Source of the DNA: Planctomyces sp. SH-PL62 | GTDB taxonomy: Bacteria > Planctomycetota > Planctomycetia > Isosphaerales > Isosphaeraceae | Assembly: GCF_001610895.1 (NCBI RefSeq) | Contig: NZ_CP011273.1 | Coordinates: forward strand, 2,542,001 to 2,606,000 | Length of the DNA stretch: 64,000 bases | Direction: 5' to 3' | Shown here: piece by piece, positions 15,754-25,672 of the stretch | How the letters are laid out: the number at the start of each line of letters is the position of its first letter | Numbering within the stretch: the stretch's first letter is position 1 | The notes under the pieces: generated by a model | The model's input: the letters and a program-made list of their open reading frames with translations, nothing else | What the model was told of the DNA's origin: nothing | The model's database searches: none | Position numbers and translations under genes: made by a program

Positions 15754-16824
15754 TCAATAGTCGCCGGGGACGATCTCGCCGCCGTTGCGGGTGGAGAGGG
15801 CGACCCAGGTGTAGGGGTTGATGGTTTCCTTGACCCAGCGGACGGAGCCGTCGCCCATCAGCACGTTGGAGCCGTCGCCGTCCTCGGAGTACATCTCGTC
15901 GGTGTGGCCGAACGGGTGGTTCGGGGCGTGGATGATGACCTGGGGATGGTCGCGGATGTCGGGCCCGCTGTGCGCGCCCACGAGGTTGCCGCCGCTGTTG
16001 GGGTCGGACGGCCACCGGGGGCGCTGGGGGGTGGAGGCGAACGGGACCACGCCCACCCAGGTCGAGTCGCAGAGGTAGGACGACTTCTCGCCGATGAAGA
16101 TCGTGTTCGACAGCCCGTCGGTCACCGACGCGGCGCGGGTCCGCGAGTTCCGGTAGAACGGCCCGTCGATGACGTGCGGGGTCGGGGCGCCGGGGATCGG
16201 CTCGGGGGCGTCGAAGTCGTACGAATAGGCCTTCGTCCGTCCCCACGGCTGGTTGATCCCGGCGTTCGTGACGTAATGGCTCCGCGAGAAGACGATCCGG
16301 GGCGTGAACTCGCCGGCGTCGTTGGGCGCGCCCGAATCGCCGTTGCTGTAGTGGTGCAGCGCGAACGGCTCCGTGCCGTCCGTCGCCGACGGGCAGAGGA
16401 AGACCGTCAGTTGCACCCTCGCGCCGGTCGAGTTGTCGGGCGCCCAGCACGGCAGGTTCGTGTTGAAGCTGGCGTGGACCGTCGACTGCTCCAGGAAGGG
16501 GAGGATCAGCATCCCCCAGGCGAAGCCGGGCGTCGTGTTGATGTTGTCGTCGGGATAGCTCACCCCGTACGCCGAACCGACCGCCCTGGGGTTCCCCACG
16601 TACGCCGGCGGGAACGCGCCGATCGCCGACTCGTAATTCGCGATCGCCAGCCCGATCTGCTTCAGGTTGTTCACGCACTGCGTCCGCCTCGCCGCCGACC
16701 GCGCGGCCTGCACCGCCGGCAGCAGCAGGCTGATCAACACCGCGATGATGCTGATCACCACCAACAGCTCGATCAAGGTGAACCCCGACCGCCTACCAGC
16801 CGCCCAGCGCCGTATGGGAACCAT
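15754..16824 (-). CDS. DUF1559 pseudopilin-like protein
   Basis: 356 residues from ATG 16824, with GGAGG just upstream. Residues about 10-40 carry a type IV prepilin signal (GFTLIELLVVISIIAVL) with the G|F cleavage site. RTQCVNNLKQIGLAIANYES follows, and the C-terminal domain ends in a G-DGSVRWVKE block, as is standard for DUF1559 (SBP_bac_10-like) proteins. This family is strongly expanded in planctomycetes and is thought to be processed and inserted by type II/IV pilus-like machinery. The lipoprotein gene follows. Confidence 0.95.
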   Translation of the reverse strand: MVPIRRWAAGRRSGFTLIELLVVISIIAVLISLLLPAVQAARSAARRTQCVNNLKQIGLAIANYESAIGAFPPAYVGNPRAVGSAYGVSYPDDNINTTPGFAWGMLILPFLEQSTVHASFNTNLPCWAPDNSTGARVQLTVFLCPSATDGTEPFALHHYSNGDSGAPNDAGEFTPRIVFSRSHYVTNAGINQPWGRTKAYSYDFDAPEPIPGAPTPHVIDGPFYRNSRTRAASVTDGLSNTIFIGEKSSYLCDSTWVGVVPFASTPQRPRWPSDPNSGGNLVGAHSGPDIRDHPQVIIHAPNHPFGHTDEMYSEDGDGSNVLMGDGSVRWVKETINPYTWVALSTRNGGEIVPGDY

Positions 16825-17156
16825 AAGTCCTCCGACTTGCTCATCCAAAACCAAATTCAACATCCCCGTCTTCCGAATGATGCAGATCTTAAAACAGGAA
16901 ACCCTGCGCGCCAATTCAATTTTTTGGTCGCCCAAAACTTCGGTGCCCCACCGTCCCAAAGCCAGGTGAGATCGATCGTGGGCTCGTCGAGCGGCCCGGC
17001 GGACACGGGGGTTTGCGTCGTTCGGCGACCGCGCCGCCCGGGCCGCTGATTCCGGCGCCCCGGCTCGTCCCCCGGGAGAACCGCTTGACAGCCGGCCCCC
17101 GCCATGCGCGAATTATCAAAGGAATGTTAAAACAACCGGGGCGGGGGACGACGCCG
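16825..17156. other. divergent intergenic region
   Basis: About 330 bases between the DUF1559 start and the heme DUF1549/1553 start. The part next to the DUF1559 gene (16840-16940) is AT-rich. No gene is seen; a promoter candidate for the plus-strand operon lies at 17085-17116. Confidence 0.4.
17085..17116 (+). promoter_or_regulatory. candidate promoter for the first DUF1549/1553-DUF1501 operon
   Basis: A perfect TTGACA (17085-17090) is followed by AATTAT (17111-17116) with a long 20-base spacer. It lies 41 bases before the chosen ATG. The spacer length makes it uncertain. Confidence 0.3.
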
Positions 17157-19970
17157 ATGGCCGCGCGGAATCTTGTTCGAACGTCGCGATTCATCGCGGG
17201 CTGGCTGGTGCTCCTCGCCGGATCGGCGCGGGCCGACGACCCCGACGCGGCGCGGGCCGAGTTCTTCGAGGCGAAGGTCCGGCCGATCCTGGTCGAGCGC
17301 TGTTTCGGCTGCCACTCGGCGCAGGCGGAGAGACTCAAGGGGAGCCTTGCGGTCGACTCGCTCGAGGGGCTCCTCAAGGGGGGCGATCTGGGGCCGGCGG
17401 TCGAGCCGGGCAAGCCCGACGAGAGCCTCTTGATCCAGGCGGTCGGCTATGAAGACGACTCGGTGAAGATGCCGCCGAAGCAGAAGCTGCCCGACGCCGA
17501 GATCGCCGTCCTGCGGCAGTGGGTGACCGGCGGCGCGACGTTCCCGAAGACCGCGGCCGAACCCGTCGCCAGGGTCCAGGGGATCGACTTCGACGAGGCC
17601 CGCCGGCACTGGTCGTACCTCCCGGTCGCCCGCCGAGAGCCGCCGCCGGTCGCGGACGCCTCATGGTCGAAGACGCCGATCGACCCGTTCGTGCTGGCGA
17701 AGCTGGAGGCCTCCGGCCTCTCCCCGTCGCCCCCGGCCGACCGCCGCACCCTGCTGCGTCGGGTCTATTACGACCTGATCGGCCTGCCGCCGACCGCCGA
17801 GGAGATCGCCGCGTTCGAGGCCGATCGATCCGACGACGCCTACGCGAAGGTCGTCGACCGGCTCCTCGCCTCCCCCCGATACGGCGAGCGCTGGGGACGG
17901 CACTGGCTGGACGTGGCCCGGTACGCCGACACGAAAGACGGCGTGCTCATGTATGGGGACGATCGAATCCGCCCCTACGCCTACACCTATCGCGACTACG
18001 TCGTCCGGTCGTTCAACGAGGATACGCCGTTCGACCAGATGATCCGCGAGCAGCTCGCGGCGGACGTGGTCGCGCCCGGGGACGAGCCCTGGCGGCTGGC
18101 GGCGATGGGCTTCCTGACGCTGGGCCGGGCGTTCGACAACAACGTCCACGACCAGATCGACGACAAGATCGACGTCGTCAGCCGCGGCCTGCTCGGCCTG
18201 ACGATCGCCTGCGCCCGGTGCCACGACCACAAGTACGACGCGATCCCGACGGCCGATTATTACGCCCTCTACGGCGTCTTCGCCGGCGCCGAGGCCCCGC
18301 TGGAACTCCCCCTGATCGACGACCCCGCGAAGACCCCGGACCGCAAGACGTTCGAGGACCAGGCCGCCGCCAAACGCGCCGAGATCCGCAAGTTCCTGGA
18401 CGACCAGTACGCCTTGCTCTCCGAGGAAGCCCGCAAGCGCGGGGGCGACTACCTGGAGCGAGCCGGCACGACGCCGGCCGACCCGCTGGAGACGGCCGTC
18501 TTCTTCATGTCGCTGGCGCCCGAGGATCTCCGCCCGCCGATCGTCGCCCGCTGGCGTCGCTATCTCAAGCAGCGAGCGGTCCCGTCCGACCCCGTCTTCG
18601 GTCCCTGGTCGGACCTCATGAAGCGCGACGAGGAGGCTCTCGCCGCCGAGGCGCCCGCCATTCTCGCGGCCTGGGCCGAACGCCCCGTCGGGACCGACCC
18701 CGGCAGCCTCAATCCGCTGGTCGCCTCGGCCCTGAACGCCGCGACGATCCGCACGAAGGCCGACGTCGCCAGGGCCTACGCCGACCTCCTCCGGCGCGTC
18801 TACGAGGAGTCGAAGTCCTCGCCCCCCGACCCGTCCGACGAGGCCCGGCGGCAAGTGCTCGACATCCTGCAAGACCGCGAAAGCCCGTCGTACTTCCCCC
18901 GGAGCCAGACCCGCGCCTACATGTCGCGAGGGGAGAAGGACGCGTTCGGCGGCAAGACCGTCGAACTGGACCGGATGACCGTCAAGGCGGCCGACGCCGC
19001 GCCTCGGGCGATGGTCCTGGTCGACGCCGACGAGCCCTATACGCCCCGCATCTTCGTCCGCGGCAACCCCGCGCAGCCGGGCGACGTCGTCCCTCGACGG
19101 TTCCTCCGGGTGCTGGCCGGCGACGAGGCGAAGCCGTTCGCCAACGGCGGCGGCCGGCTGGACCTGGCGAACGCGATCGCCGACCCCGCCAATCCGCTCA
19201 CCGGCCGGGTGATCGTCAACCGCGTCTGGATGCACCACTTCGGCGAGCCCCTCGTCTCCACCCCCAGCGACTTCGGCGAGCGGAGCAACCCGCCCAGCCA
19301 CCCCGAGCTGCTCGACGACCTCGCCGCCCGCTTCGTCGAGGAGGGCTGGTCTCTCAAGAACCTCCATCGCCTGATCGTCCTCTCCGCGACCTATCGGCAG
19401 GCGAGCGCCGACCGCCCCGACTGCCGGAAGGTCGACCCGGAGAACAAGCTGATCTGGCGGGCGAACCGCCGCCGGCTCGACTTCGAGGCCATGCGCGACA
19501 CGCTCCTGTTCGTCTCCGGCCGGCTCGACGCGACGATGCACGGCAAGCCGGTCGACGTGGCGAACGACCCCAGGAACGCCCGCCGCACCGTCTACGGCCT
19601 GGTCGACCGCCAGAGCCTGCCGGCCGTCTTCCGCGCGTTCGATTTCGCCAGCCCCGACGCCTCGGCCGAGCGCAGGCCCCTCACCACGGTCCCCCAGCAG
19701 GCCCTCTTCGGCATGAACGCCCCCCTGGTCGTCGAGCAGGCCCGCGCCCTCGCCGACCGGCCCGACGTCGGCGGCGCGACCGCCCCGCCCGAGGCGATCC
19801 AGGCCCTCTACCGCCTGATCCTCGCCCGCCCCGCCGAGCCCGACGAGGTCGAGACGGCCGCGAGGTTCCTGCGAAGCCTGGCCGACGAGCCCGACGGGTC
19901 GACGCTCGCCCCCCGCGCCCAGCTCGCGCAGGTCTTGCTGATCACGAATGAGATGATGTTCGTCGACTGA
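17157..19970 (+). CDS. secreted heme protein with DUF1549 and DUF1553 domains
   Basis: 937 residues from ATG 17157, which opens a signal peptide (residues 1-26). An ATG at 17124 has its ribosome site too close. The N-terminal PSCyt1 cytochrome domain has a CFGCH heme site (49-53). It is followed by DUF1549 (SPRYGERWGRHWLDVARY, MIREQLAADVV, CARCHDHKYD) and C-terminal DUF1553 (NRVWMHHFGEPLVSTPSDFG, HRLIVLSATYRQ). The CARCH in the DUF1549 part is a second possible heme site. This architecture is nearly always paired with DUF1501, as here, and is linked to extracytoplasmic carbohydrate breakdown. Confidence 0.93.
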   Translation: MAARNLVRTSRFIAGWLVLLAGSARADDPDAARAEFFEAKVRPILVERCFGCHSAQAERLKGSLAVDSLEGLLKGGDLGPAVEPGKPDESLLIQAVGYEDDSVKMPPKQKLPDAEIAVLRQWVTGGATFPKTAAEPVARVQGIDFDEARRHWSYLPVARREPPPVADASWSKTPIDPFVLAKLEASGLSPSPPADRRTLLRRVYYDLIGLPPTAEEIAAFEADRSDDAYAKVVDRLLASPRYGERWGRHWLDVARYADTKDGVLMYGDDRIRPYAYTYRDYVVRSFNEDTPFDQMIREQLAADVVAPGDEPWRLAAMGFLTLGRAFDNNVHDQIDDKIDVVSRGLLGLTIACARCHDHKYDAIPTADYYALYGVFAGAEAPLELPLIDDPAKTPDRKTFEDQAAAKRAEIRKFLDDQYALLSEEARKRGGDYLERAGTTPADPLETAVFFMSLAPEDLRPPIVARWRRYLKQRAVPSDPVFGPWSDLMKRDEEALAAEAPAILAAWAERPVGTDPGSLNPLVASALNAATIRTKADVARAYADLLRRVYEESKSSPPDPSDEARRQVLDILQDRESPSYFPRSQTRAYMSRGEKDAFGGKTVELDRMTVKAADAAPRAMVLVDADEPYTPRIFVRGNPAQPGDVVPRRFLRVLAGDEAKPFANGGGRLDLANAIADPANPLTGRVIVNRVWMHHFGEPLVSTPSDFGERSNPPSHPELLDDLAARFVEEGWSLKNLHRLIVLSATYRQASADRPDCRKVDPENKLIWRANRRRLDFEAMRDTLLFVSGRLDATMHGKPVDVANDPRNARRTVYGLVDRQSLPAVFRAFDFASPDASAERRPLTTVPQQALFGMNAPLVVEQARALADRPDVGGATAPPEAIQALYRLILARPAEPDEVETAARFLRSLADEPDGSTLAPRAQLAQVLLITNEMMFVD

Positions 19971-20001
19971 TTCAACGACTCTTTCACGCAAGGCGGACGC
20001 C

Positions 20002-21438
20002 ATGACCCCCGACTTCCGACGCCCCCTCTCCCGACGCGAGGCGATCCAGCAGGCCGGAACGGGCTTCGGGATGCTCGGCCTGGCGGCCCTCCTGCGCGAG
20101 ACCGGCCTGCTCGGCGGCGAGGCCCGCGCGGGCTCGCCTGGCGCGGCGCTCAACCCGCTCGCCCCCAGGGCCCCGCACTTCGCCCCCAGGGCGAAGCGGG
20201 TGATCCACATCTACCTGAACGGCGGCCCCAGCCAGGTCGATACGTTCGACCCCAAGCCCATCCTCACGAAGTTCGACGGCAAGCCGCTGCCGCAGGGGAA
20301 CCTCTCCACCGAGCGCAAGACCGGCGCGGCGATGGGCTCGCCGTTCAAGTTCCGGCGGTACGGCGAGAGCGGCATCCCCGTCAGCGAGATCTTCGAACGC
20401 ACCGCCGCGCACGTCGACGACCTCTGCGTCATCCGCTCGATGCAGGCCGACACGCCCAACCACGAGCAGTCGATGCGGCTGATGAACTGCGGCGACGAGC
20501 GGCTCTCCCGCCCCAGCATGGGCGCCTGGCTGACCTACGGGCTGGGCTCGGAGAACGAGAACCTGCCGGGCTACGTCTCGCTCTGCCCCGGCCTCCCCGT
20601 CGCCGACGTCTCCAACTGGCGGTCGGCGTTCCTCCCGGGCGTCTTCCAGGGGACCTACATCGACACCCGCAAGGAGAAGGCCGAAGACCTCATCGAGAAC
20701 ATCCGCAACGGCTTCGTCTCCCCCCGCGAACAGCGCAAGCAGCTCGACCTCCTCGCCGAGATGAACCACCGCCACCAGAAGGCCCGCGCCGAGGACGACG
20801 CGCTCGACGCCCGCATCGCCAGCTTCGAGCTGGCCTACCGCATGCAGATGGAGGCGACCGACGCCTTCGACGTCTCGCAGGAGCCGCAGCACGTCCGCGA
20901 CATGTACGGCCCCGGCGTCCAGGCCCGGCAGTTGTTGATCGCCCGCCGGCTCGTCGAACGCGGCGTCCGGTTCGTCCAGCTCTTCCACGGCGACGTCCAG
21001 CCGTGGGACAGCCACGACAACCTCCCCGCCGCCCACCGCGACCTCGCCGGCCAGTGCGATCAGGGCATCGCCGCCTTGCTCACCGACCTCAAGCAGCGCG
21101 GGCTGTTCGAAGACACCCTGGTCCTCTGCGGCGGCGAGTTCGGCCGCACCCCGTCGGTCGAGCTGGTCAACGGCAAGCCCGGCATGGGCCGCGACCACAA
21201 CCACTGGGGCTTCTCCGTCTGGCTCGCCGGCGGCGGCGTGAAAGGCGGCACGATCCACGGCGCGACCGACGACTTCGGCTACAAGGCCGTCGAGGACGTC
21301 GTCCACGTCCACGACCTCCACGCCACCATCCTCCACCTCCTGGGCTTCGACCACACCAGGCTCACCTACCGCCACGCCGGCCGCGACTTCCGCCTGACCG
21401 ACGTCCACGGCAACGTCGTGAAGGACGTCCTGGCGTGA
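20002..21438 (+). CDS. DUF1501 family protein, partner of the heme protein
   Basis: 478 residues. It starts 31 bases after the DUF1549/1553 gene, in an operon. The leader LSRREAIQQAGTGFGMLG is Tat-like. Conserved blocks include IHIYLNGGPSQVDTFDPKP, RRLVERGVRFVQLFHG and LCGGEFGRTPSVE, the latter with the sulfatase-like metal/active-site region of the family. Export in folded form through Tat is expected. It is convergent with the small membrane gene at 21451. Confidence 0.93.
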   Translation: MTPDFRRPLSRREAIQQAGTGFGMLGLAALLRETGLLGGEARAGSPGAALNPLAPRAPHFAPRAKRVIHIYLNGGPSQVDTFDPKPILTKFDGKPLPQGNLSTERKTGAAMGSPFKFRRYGESGIPVSEIFERTAAHVDDLCVIRSMQADTPNHEQSMRLMNCGDERLSRPSMGAWLTYGLGSENENLPGYVSLCPGLPVADVSNWRSAFLPGVFQGTYIDTRKEKAEDLIENIRNGFVSPREQRKQLDLLAEMNHRHQKARAEDDALDARIASFELAYRMQMEATDAFDVSQEPQHVRDMYGPGVQARQLLIARRLVERGVRFVQLFHGDVQPWDSHDNLPAAHRDLAGQCDQGIAALLTDLKQRGLFEDTLVLCGGEFGRTPSVELVNGKPGMGRDHNHWGFSVWLAGGGVKGGTIHGATDDFGYKAVEDVVHVHDLHATILHLLGFDHTRLTYRHAGRDFRLTDVHGNVVKDVLA

Positions 21439-21442
21439 GGCC

Positions 21443-21461
21443 GGGGCCCCTCAGCGGCCCC
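21443..21461. terminator. short GC hairpin between convergent genes
   Basis: GGGGCC (21443-21448) pairs with GGCCCC (21456-21461) across a 7-base loop, just after the DUF1501 stop and overlapping the last codons of the minus-strand small membrane gene. Confidence 0.35.
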
Positions 21462-21711
21462 GAGCCAGCCCCATCAGGAACGACGCAACGCCCCCCAGAA
21501 TGGCGAGCGGCCCGGCCAGGCGAAGGAGTTTGCCGAATCGCTCGTGCCAGGCGTCGTAGGCGGCGTCGAGGCCGGCCGGCTTGCCGATTCGACGCGTACC
21601 CAGGAGCCAGGAGTACAGGCCGACGAAGACCATGATGGAGCTGTTGACGAGCGAACCAAGGAGATCAGGGGACATCGAACCGACTCCGACCGATCCGACG
21701 AAACGGGTCAT
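21451..21711 (-). CDS. small two-helix membrane protein
   Basis: 86 residues with two hydrophobic segments, about 17-37 ([20 protein letters not shown]) and 65-82, separated by a basic/aromatic linker. Its ATG overlaps the stop of the LLM oxidoreductase gene (ATGA), implying coupled translation. No family is recognised. An internal Met at residue 13 is an alternative start. Confidence 0.65.
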   Translation of the reverse strand: MTRFVGSVGVGSMSPDLLGSLVNSSIMVFVGLYSWLLGTRRIGKPAGLDAAYDAWHERFGKLLRLAGPLAILGGVASFLMGLARGR

Positions 21712-22724
21712 CCCGCCGCGACGGGCGTCGTCCGGCAGGCTTGCATCAGCAGCTCGTACGATCGCAGCCGCGCGGCGTGATCGTAGATGTGGCCGGAGAA
21801 GATCATCTCGTCGGGCTGGGCGGCGTTGACGAGGGATTGGAGGCGGGCGCGGACGGTCTCGGGGGCGCCGACGACGGTGACGCGGGTCATGCGCTCGACG
21901 GCCGCGCGCTCGGGGGGGGTCCAGAGGCGTTCGAGGTCGTCGACGGGGGGGGGCAGGAGGCCGGGACGGCCCCGGACGAGATGCAGGATCATCTGCTGAT
22001 GCGACGTGAAGAGCCTGGCGGCGGCCTCGTCGGTGTCGGCGACGAACGCATTGACGCCGATCATGGCGTGGGGCCGGTCGAGGGTTTCCGAGGGGACGAA
22101 GGACTCGCGGTAGATCGCCAGCGAGTCGAACAGGTGGTCGGGGGCGAAGTGCGAGGCGAAGGCGTAGGGCAGGCCCATGTCGGCCGCGAGCCGGGCGCCG
22201 AAGTCGCTGGAGCCGAGCAGCCAGATCGGCACGTCCAGGCCTTCGCCGGGGATCGCGCGGACCAGCCGGCCGGGCTTCGCGGGGCGGAAGTAGCCCTGAA
22301 GTTCGCGCACGTCGACGGGAAAGGAGTCGACCTCCTGGAAGTAGCGCCGGAGGGCCTTCGCGGTGGCCTGGTCGCCGCCGGGCGCGCGGCCCAGGCCGAG
22401 GTCGATCCGGCCGGGGAAGAGCGAGGCGAGCGTGCCGAACTGCTCGGCGATCACCAGCGGCGCGTGGTTCGGCAGCATGATCCCGCCGGCGCCCACGCGA
22501 ATCCGCGAGGTCGCCGCCGCCAGCTGGCCGATCACCACCGAGGTCGCCGCGCTCGCAACTCCCGGGATGTTGTGGTGCTCGGCGACCCAGTACCGCTCAT
22601 AGCCCAACCGTTCCGCGTGCCGCACCAGGTCGAGCGAATCGCGGAACGCGTCGGCCGCCGTGCCCCCCTCGACGATCGGGCAGAGGTCCAGCACCGAGAT
22701 CTTCACGTCGTCCAGCTGCTTCAC
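21708..22724 (-). CDS. LLM-class flavin-dependent oxidoreductase (luciferase-like)
   Basis: 338 residues covering the whole bacterial-luciferase-like TIM barrel. [63 protein letters not shown] (read in blocks) and [17 protein letters not shown] match the FMN/F420-dependent MsnO8/YhbW-type group. [27 protein letters not shown] is a later conserved block. It is probably a cytoplasmic monooxygenase using reduced flavin; the substrate is unknown. It is coupled to the small membrane gene. Confidence 0.9.
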   Translation of the reverse strand: MKQLDDVKISVLDLCPIVEGGTAADAFRDSLDLVRHAERLGYERYWVAEHHNIPGVASAATSVVIGQLAAATSRIRVGAGGIMLPNHAPLVIAEQFGTLASLFPGRIDLGLGRAPGGDQATAKALRRYFQEVDSFPVDVRELQGYFRPAKPGRLVRAIPGEGLDVPIWLLGSSDFGARLAADMGLPYAFASHFAPDHLFDSLAIYRESFVPSETLDRPHAMIGVNAFVADTDEAAARLFTSHQQMILHLVRGRPGLLPPPVDDLERLWTPPERAAVERMTRVTVVGAPETVRARLQSLVNAAQPDEMIFSGHIYDHAARLRSYELLMQACRTTPVAAG

Positions 22725-22827
22725 GCGACTCTCCCTCCCGTCCGCCGTCCTGATCCCTCGTCCCTGGAATTGTAGAGGCGGGGGGTCGAAAAGGCGAATG
22801 CCCCGGCCGTGAGGCAGGCGCCGCGGT

Positions 22828-23385
22828 TCAGTTGGACCGGGGGTCTTCGGGGATGTGGCGGGGGCCGATGAGGGACTGGATCTCGCGACGCCCGGCGAGG
22901 GTCGCGGCGTCTTTCCAGAGGGCGTTGGCGTCGTGCCCGCCGAAGACGTGGTCGGGCGACGCCGGGGCGACGAACCAGCTCCCTTCGCGGATCTCGTCCT
23001 CGAGCTGGCCCGGCCCCCAGCCGGCGTGGCCGGCGAAGAACAGGACCCGGCCGTCGGTCGAGGCGGCGAGCGACTCCATCGCGTTGAGCTCGGTCGCGAC
23101 GTACAGGTCGTCGGCGACCAGCATGTTCGCCAGGGGGCGGCGGTCGTGCACGGCCATGAGGGTGCCGGAGATCGGCCCGCCGTGGTGCAGCTTCTCGAAC
23201 CGGACGCAGGGCTCCGAGCTGATCTGGCGCCAGACGTCGGAGACGTCCGATTCCAACTCTCGGTTGAGGATCAGCCCTAGCGCCCCGGAGTCGCCGTGGG
23301 ACGCGACCAGGATGACCGAACGGGCGAAGTTCGGGTCGATCAGGCCGGGCGCGGCGATCAGCAGTCGTCCTCGCAGTGATTTCAT
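22828..23385 (-). CDS. YqgE/AlgH (UPF0301) family protein
   Basis: 185 residues, the normal family length. [55 protein letters not shown] and [17 protein letters not shown] are the conserved blocks of UPF0301. The family fold is known, but the molecular function is unclear; AlgH was first linked to alginate regulation. It is a cytoplasmic protein. Downstream on the same strand, after 103 bases, is the LLM oxidoreductase gene. Confidence 0.93.
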   Translation of the reverse strand: MKSLRGRLLIAAPGLIDPNFARSVILVASHGDSGALGLILNRELESDVSDVWRQISSEPCVRFEKLHHGGPISGTLMAVHDRRPLANMLVADDLYVATELNAMESLAASTDGRVLFFAGHAGWGPGQLEDEIREGSWFVAPASPDHVFGGHDANALWKDAATLAGRREIQSLIGPRHIPEDPRSN

Positions 23386-23503
23386 GGAGACTCATCACGA
23401 CCCGCGAAGGGCCGCGCCGAGGGGGCGGTGGGAGGGGACCGGCGGCGGCGGGGGCTCGGCGAGGCGGTCCGGCGCCGCCGCGCGAGGCGATCCCCCTCCG
23501 GCG

Positions 23504-24583
23504 TCAGCCCACCCGCTTCAGGAATGACACCCGGCCGGTCGCGACCCATTCGGCGACGAGGATGTTCCCGTCGCGGTCGAAGCAGGCGTCGTGGGGATGG
23601 ATGAACTTCCCGGCCGGCCAGCGGTCGGGCTGACTGCGGATCTTGAACCCGTCGAGAACCTGCCGGGTCCACTCGGGATCGTAGCCCAGGTGCGTGAGGA
23701 CCTTGTCGTCGCGGCCCATCAGGGTGATCCGGGCGTGCAGGTCGGGGACCAGCAGCACGTCGCCCCGGATGTCGAAGTGGGCCGGGAACGAGACCTCGTG
23801 GTTGTCCTGCCCGACGTGATCGCCGTCGAGCGTGAACCGCTGGAGCCGGGCGTTGGCGCGGTCGGCGACGACGAGGCCCGGCTCGCGCCCGGGGCGGTCG
23901 TCCAGCCAGACGCCGTGGGGGGTCTTGAACTTCCCCTCGGACTCGCCGGTCCCGCCGAACGTCTTCACCCAGCGGGCGTCCTTGTCGTACTTGTGGATGT
24001 AGTTCGAGCCGTAGCCGTCGGCGACGAAGAACCCGCCGTCGGGCGCGAAGGCGACGTTCGTGGGGGCGAATTTGGCGTCGGGCTTGTCGTAGACGTGGGG
24101 CTCGGGCGGGGCTTCCTTGAGCCAGACGACCTCCCCCTTCAGGTCGGTCTTGACCACAATGTCGACGGGCATCATGCAGGCGAGGTACAGGTACTCGACG
24201 CCGTCCTCGATGCGGACGTCGATGCCGTGGCCGCCGCCGTGGTACGCCTTGCCGAACGAGCGGACGAACTTCCCCTCGGGGTCGTAGACGGCGATCGTAT
24301 CCTGCGCCTCGGCGGCCGTCCTGGGCTTCGTCGGACCGCCGCGATGCGTGACGTAGATGAACCCCTGGGAATCCACGGCGACGCCGTGGGTCTCAAACCA
24401 TCGGATCGATCCGGGGGCCTGGAAGAAGTCGTGACGGCACTCGTAGCGGTGCTCGCCCTCGCCGACGATCGGGGCCTTCGTCCCGGCCTTGTCGGCGGCG
24501 TGGATGAACGGCCCGGCCGGCGAGGAGGCCGAGGCGGCCAGCGCCGCGACCGCGCCTTGCTTGAGGAAACCGCGTCGGTCCAT
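23504..24583 (-). CDS. Tat-exported NHL-repeat beta-propeller protein
   Basis: 359 residues. A short Tat-type leader (DRRGFLKQGAVAALAASA) is followed by repeated beta-propeller blades with NHL-type motifs: HGVAVDSQGFIYVTHRGG, PTNVAFAPDGGFFVADGYGS, KTPHGVWLDDRPG and HPHDACFDRDGNILVAEW. The sequence resembles the peptidyl-hydroxyglycine-lyase-like propellers common in planctomycetes, but no catalytic call is safe. It probably acts in the periplasm as a binding or lyase-like scaffold. Confidence 0.85.
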   Translation of the reverse strand: MDRRGFLKQGAVAALAASASSPAGPFIHAADKAGTKAPIVGEGEHRYECRHDFFQAPGSIRWFETHGVAVDSQGFIYVTHRGGPTKPRTAAEAQDTIAVYDPEGKFVRSFGKAYHGGGHGIDVRIEDGVEYLYLACMMPVDIVVKTDLKGEVVWLKEAPPEPHVYDKPDAKFAPTNVAFAPDGGFFVADGYGSNYIHKYDKDARWVKTFGGTGESEGKFKTPHGVWLDDRPGREPGLVVADRANARLQRFTLDGDHVGQDNHEVSFPAHFDIRGDVLLVPDLHARITLMGRDDKVLTHLGYDPEWTRQVLDGFKIRSQPDRWPAGKFIHPHDACFDRDGNILVAEWVATGRVSFLKRVG

Positions 24584-24815
24584 GTCGTTGCGTCCCCGGG
24601 GTGTCGTCGCGATCCCGATTCCGGGCCCGACGCATTCCCGCGCGACCCGATCCCGGCACTATACCCCGCGCCGAGGGCCGGGTGAACGGAGTACTCCGGT
24701 TCCATGATTCTCGCCCCGACCGCCCGGGCCGACGCCCGCCTCCAATACCCGTCCGCCCCGAGCGAAGAATCTGGTGCGTCCCGGATCTTCCGCCGTCGCA
24801 CGATGGGCTGCCTCC

Positions 24816-25529
24816 ATGTCGCATTCGAAACGCCTGCTCGGCCTTCCCCGCCGATCCTGGTTCGTGATCTCTCCGGCGTTGATCGCGGCGGCCGCCCTGG
24901 CGCCGTGGCCCGGCGCGCCCGAGGACCCCGCGGCGGGGTTGTTCCGCGAACCGCTGCTGGTGGCGCACACGCCCGCGGCGGTCGGGTCGATCCCCCCGGC
25001 GGAGACGCCCGGCGAGCTGGACCTGACAACCTCCCGGCTGCTGGGGGACCGGGTCGTCCCCTACGGCCGGCACGAAGGGACGGGGCCGGTCTTCGCCCTC
25101 GCGCTCAGGACGACCGAGCACGCGTCCATCCAGCGTCCTTTCGGCTGGTCGCCCGGCTCGTCCTTCCCGGGCCTCGGGTTCTTCCGCCGCCGCGACGTGT
25201 GGCGATACGCGCTCACGGCGGTCCGGTACGACGAGGGGGCGAAATCCTCGCCCTCCGAGACCTGGTGGCTGCCGGACGACGAGGCCGCGGCCTTGCGCCC
25301 GCTGGCGGTCGCCGAGCTGGACCGACGTTCGGGCTCGGCGCGGCGGGGCGCGGAGCTGGCCAGGCTGCTGGACGAGGGGGCCGAGCGCGAGTCGTGGCTG
25401 AACTGGCCGAACGGCCTCGTGCTGGCGGCCTGGCTGTCCATCCCCGTGGCGCTGTGGGCCTGCGTCCGCCCGAAGGAAGCCGGGAAGAGCAAATCGGCGA
25501 CCGAGGAGATGCAAGAGGCGTTTCCTTGA
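24816..25529 (+). CDS. hypothetical membrane-anchored protein
   Basis: 237 residues from ATG 24816, chosen because the hydrophobic segment follows; the ribosome site is weak and an upstream ATG at 24774 is possible. One hydrophobic segment lies at about 15-30 (SWFVISPALIAAAALAPW) and a second near the C-terminus (about 200-216, GLVLAAWLSIPVALWA). Between them is an extracytoplasmic domain with no recognised motif. A charged cytoplasmic tail follows. Confidence 0.6.
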   Translation: MSHSKRLLGLPRRSWFVISPALIAAAALAPWPGAPEDPAAGLFREPLLVAHTPAAVGSIPPAETPGELDLTTSRLLGDRVVPYGRHEGTGPVFALALRTTEHASIQRPFGWSPGSSFPGLGFFRRRDVWRYALTAVRYDEGAKSSPSETWWLPDDEAAALRPLAVAELDRRSGSARRGAELARLLDEGAERESWLNWPNGLVLAAWLSIPVALWACVRPKEAGKSKSATEEMQEAFP

Positions 25530-25538
25530 CGGCGCGCG

Positions 25539-25567
25539 GACGCCGCCGACCTCGGAGAGGCGGCGTC
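25539..25567 (+). terminator. hairpin terminator
   Basis: GACGCCGCC (25539-25547) and GGCGGCGTC (25559-25567) form a 9-bp perfect stem with an 11-base loop, 10 bases after the stop of the preceding gene. Confidence 0.5.
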
Positions 25568-25587
25568 GGCGACGGGAACGACGGCCC

Positions 25588-25630
25588 ATGAGAACGCTCA
25601 TCAAACTCGCCGTGTTCGCGACCGGAGTCG
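25588..25630 (+). pseudogene. remnant of a signal-peptide start resembling the gene at 26213
   Basis: ATG followed by codons for RTLIKLAVFATGV closely resembles the start of the gene at 26213 (RSLIKFATVAALVA); the first 18 bases differ at one position. After this, the frame turns into Arg/Pro low complexity that overlaps a better gene on the other strand. I read it as a truncated duplicate of the 5' end of that gene, or a chance match. Confidence 0.3.
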
Positions 25631-25672
25631 GGCCTCGGACGCCGTCGCGCGACCCGACCCCGGGCGGCCGGA

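Noticed and set aside
17124-17156. ATG 17124 as the start of the DUF1549/1553 gene
   Set aside because: The AAAGGA lies directly against the ATG and the product would put 11 polar residues ahead of a clear signal peptide.
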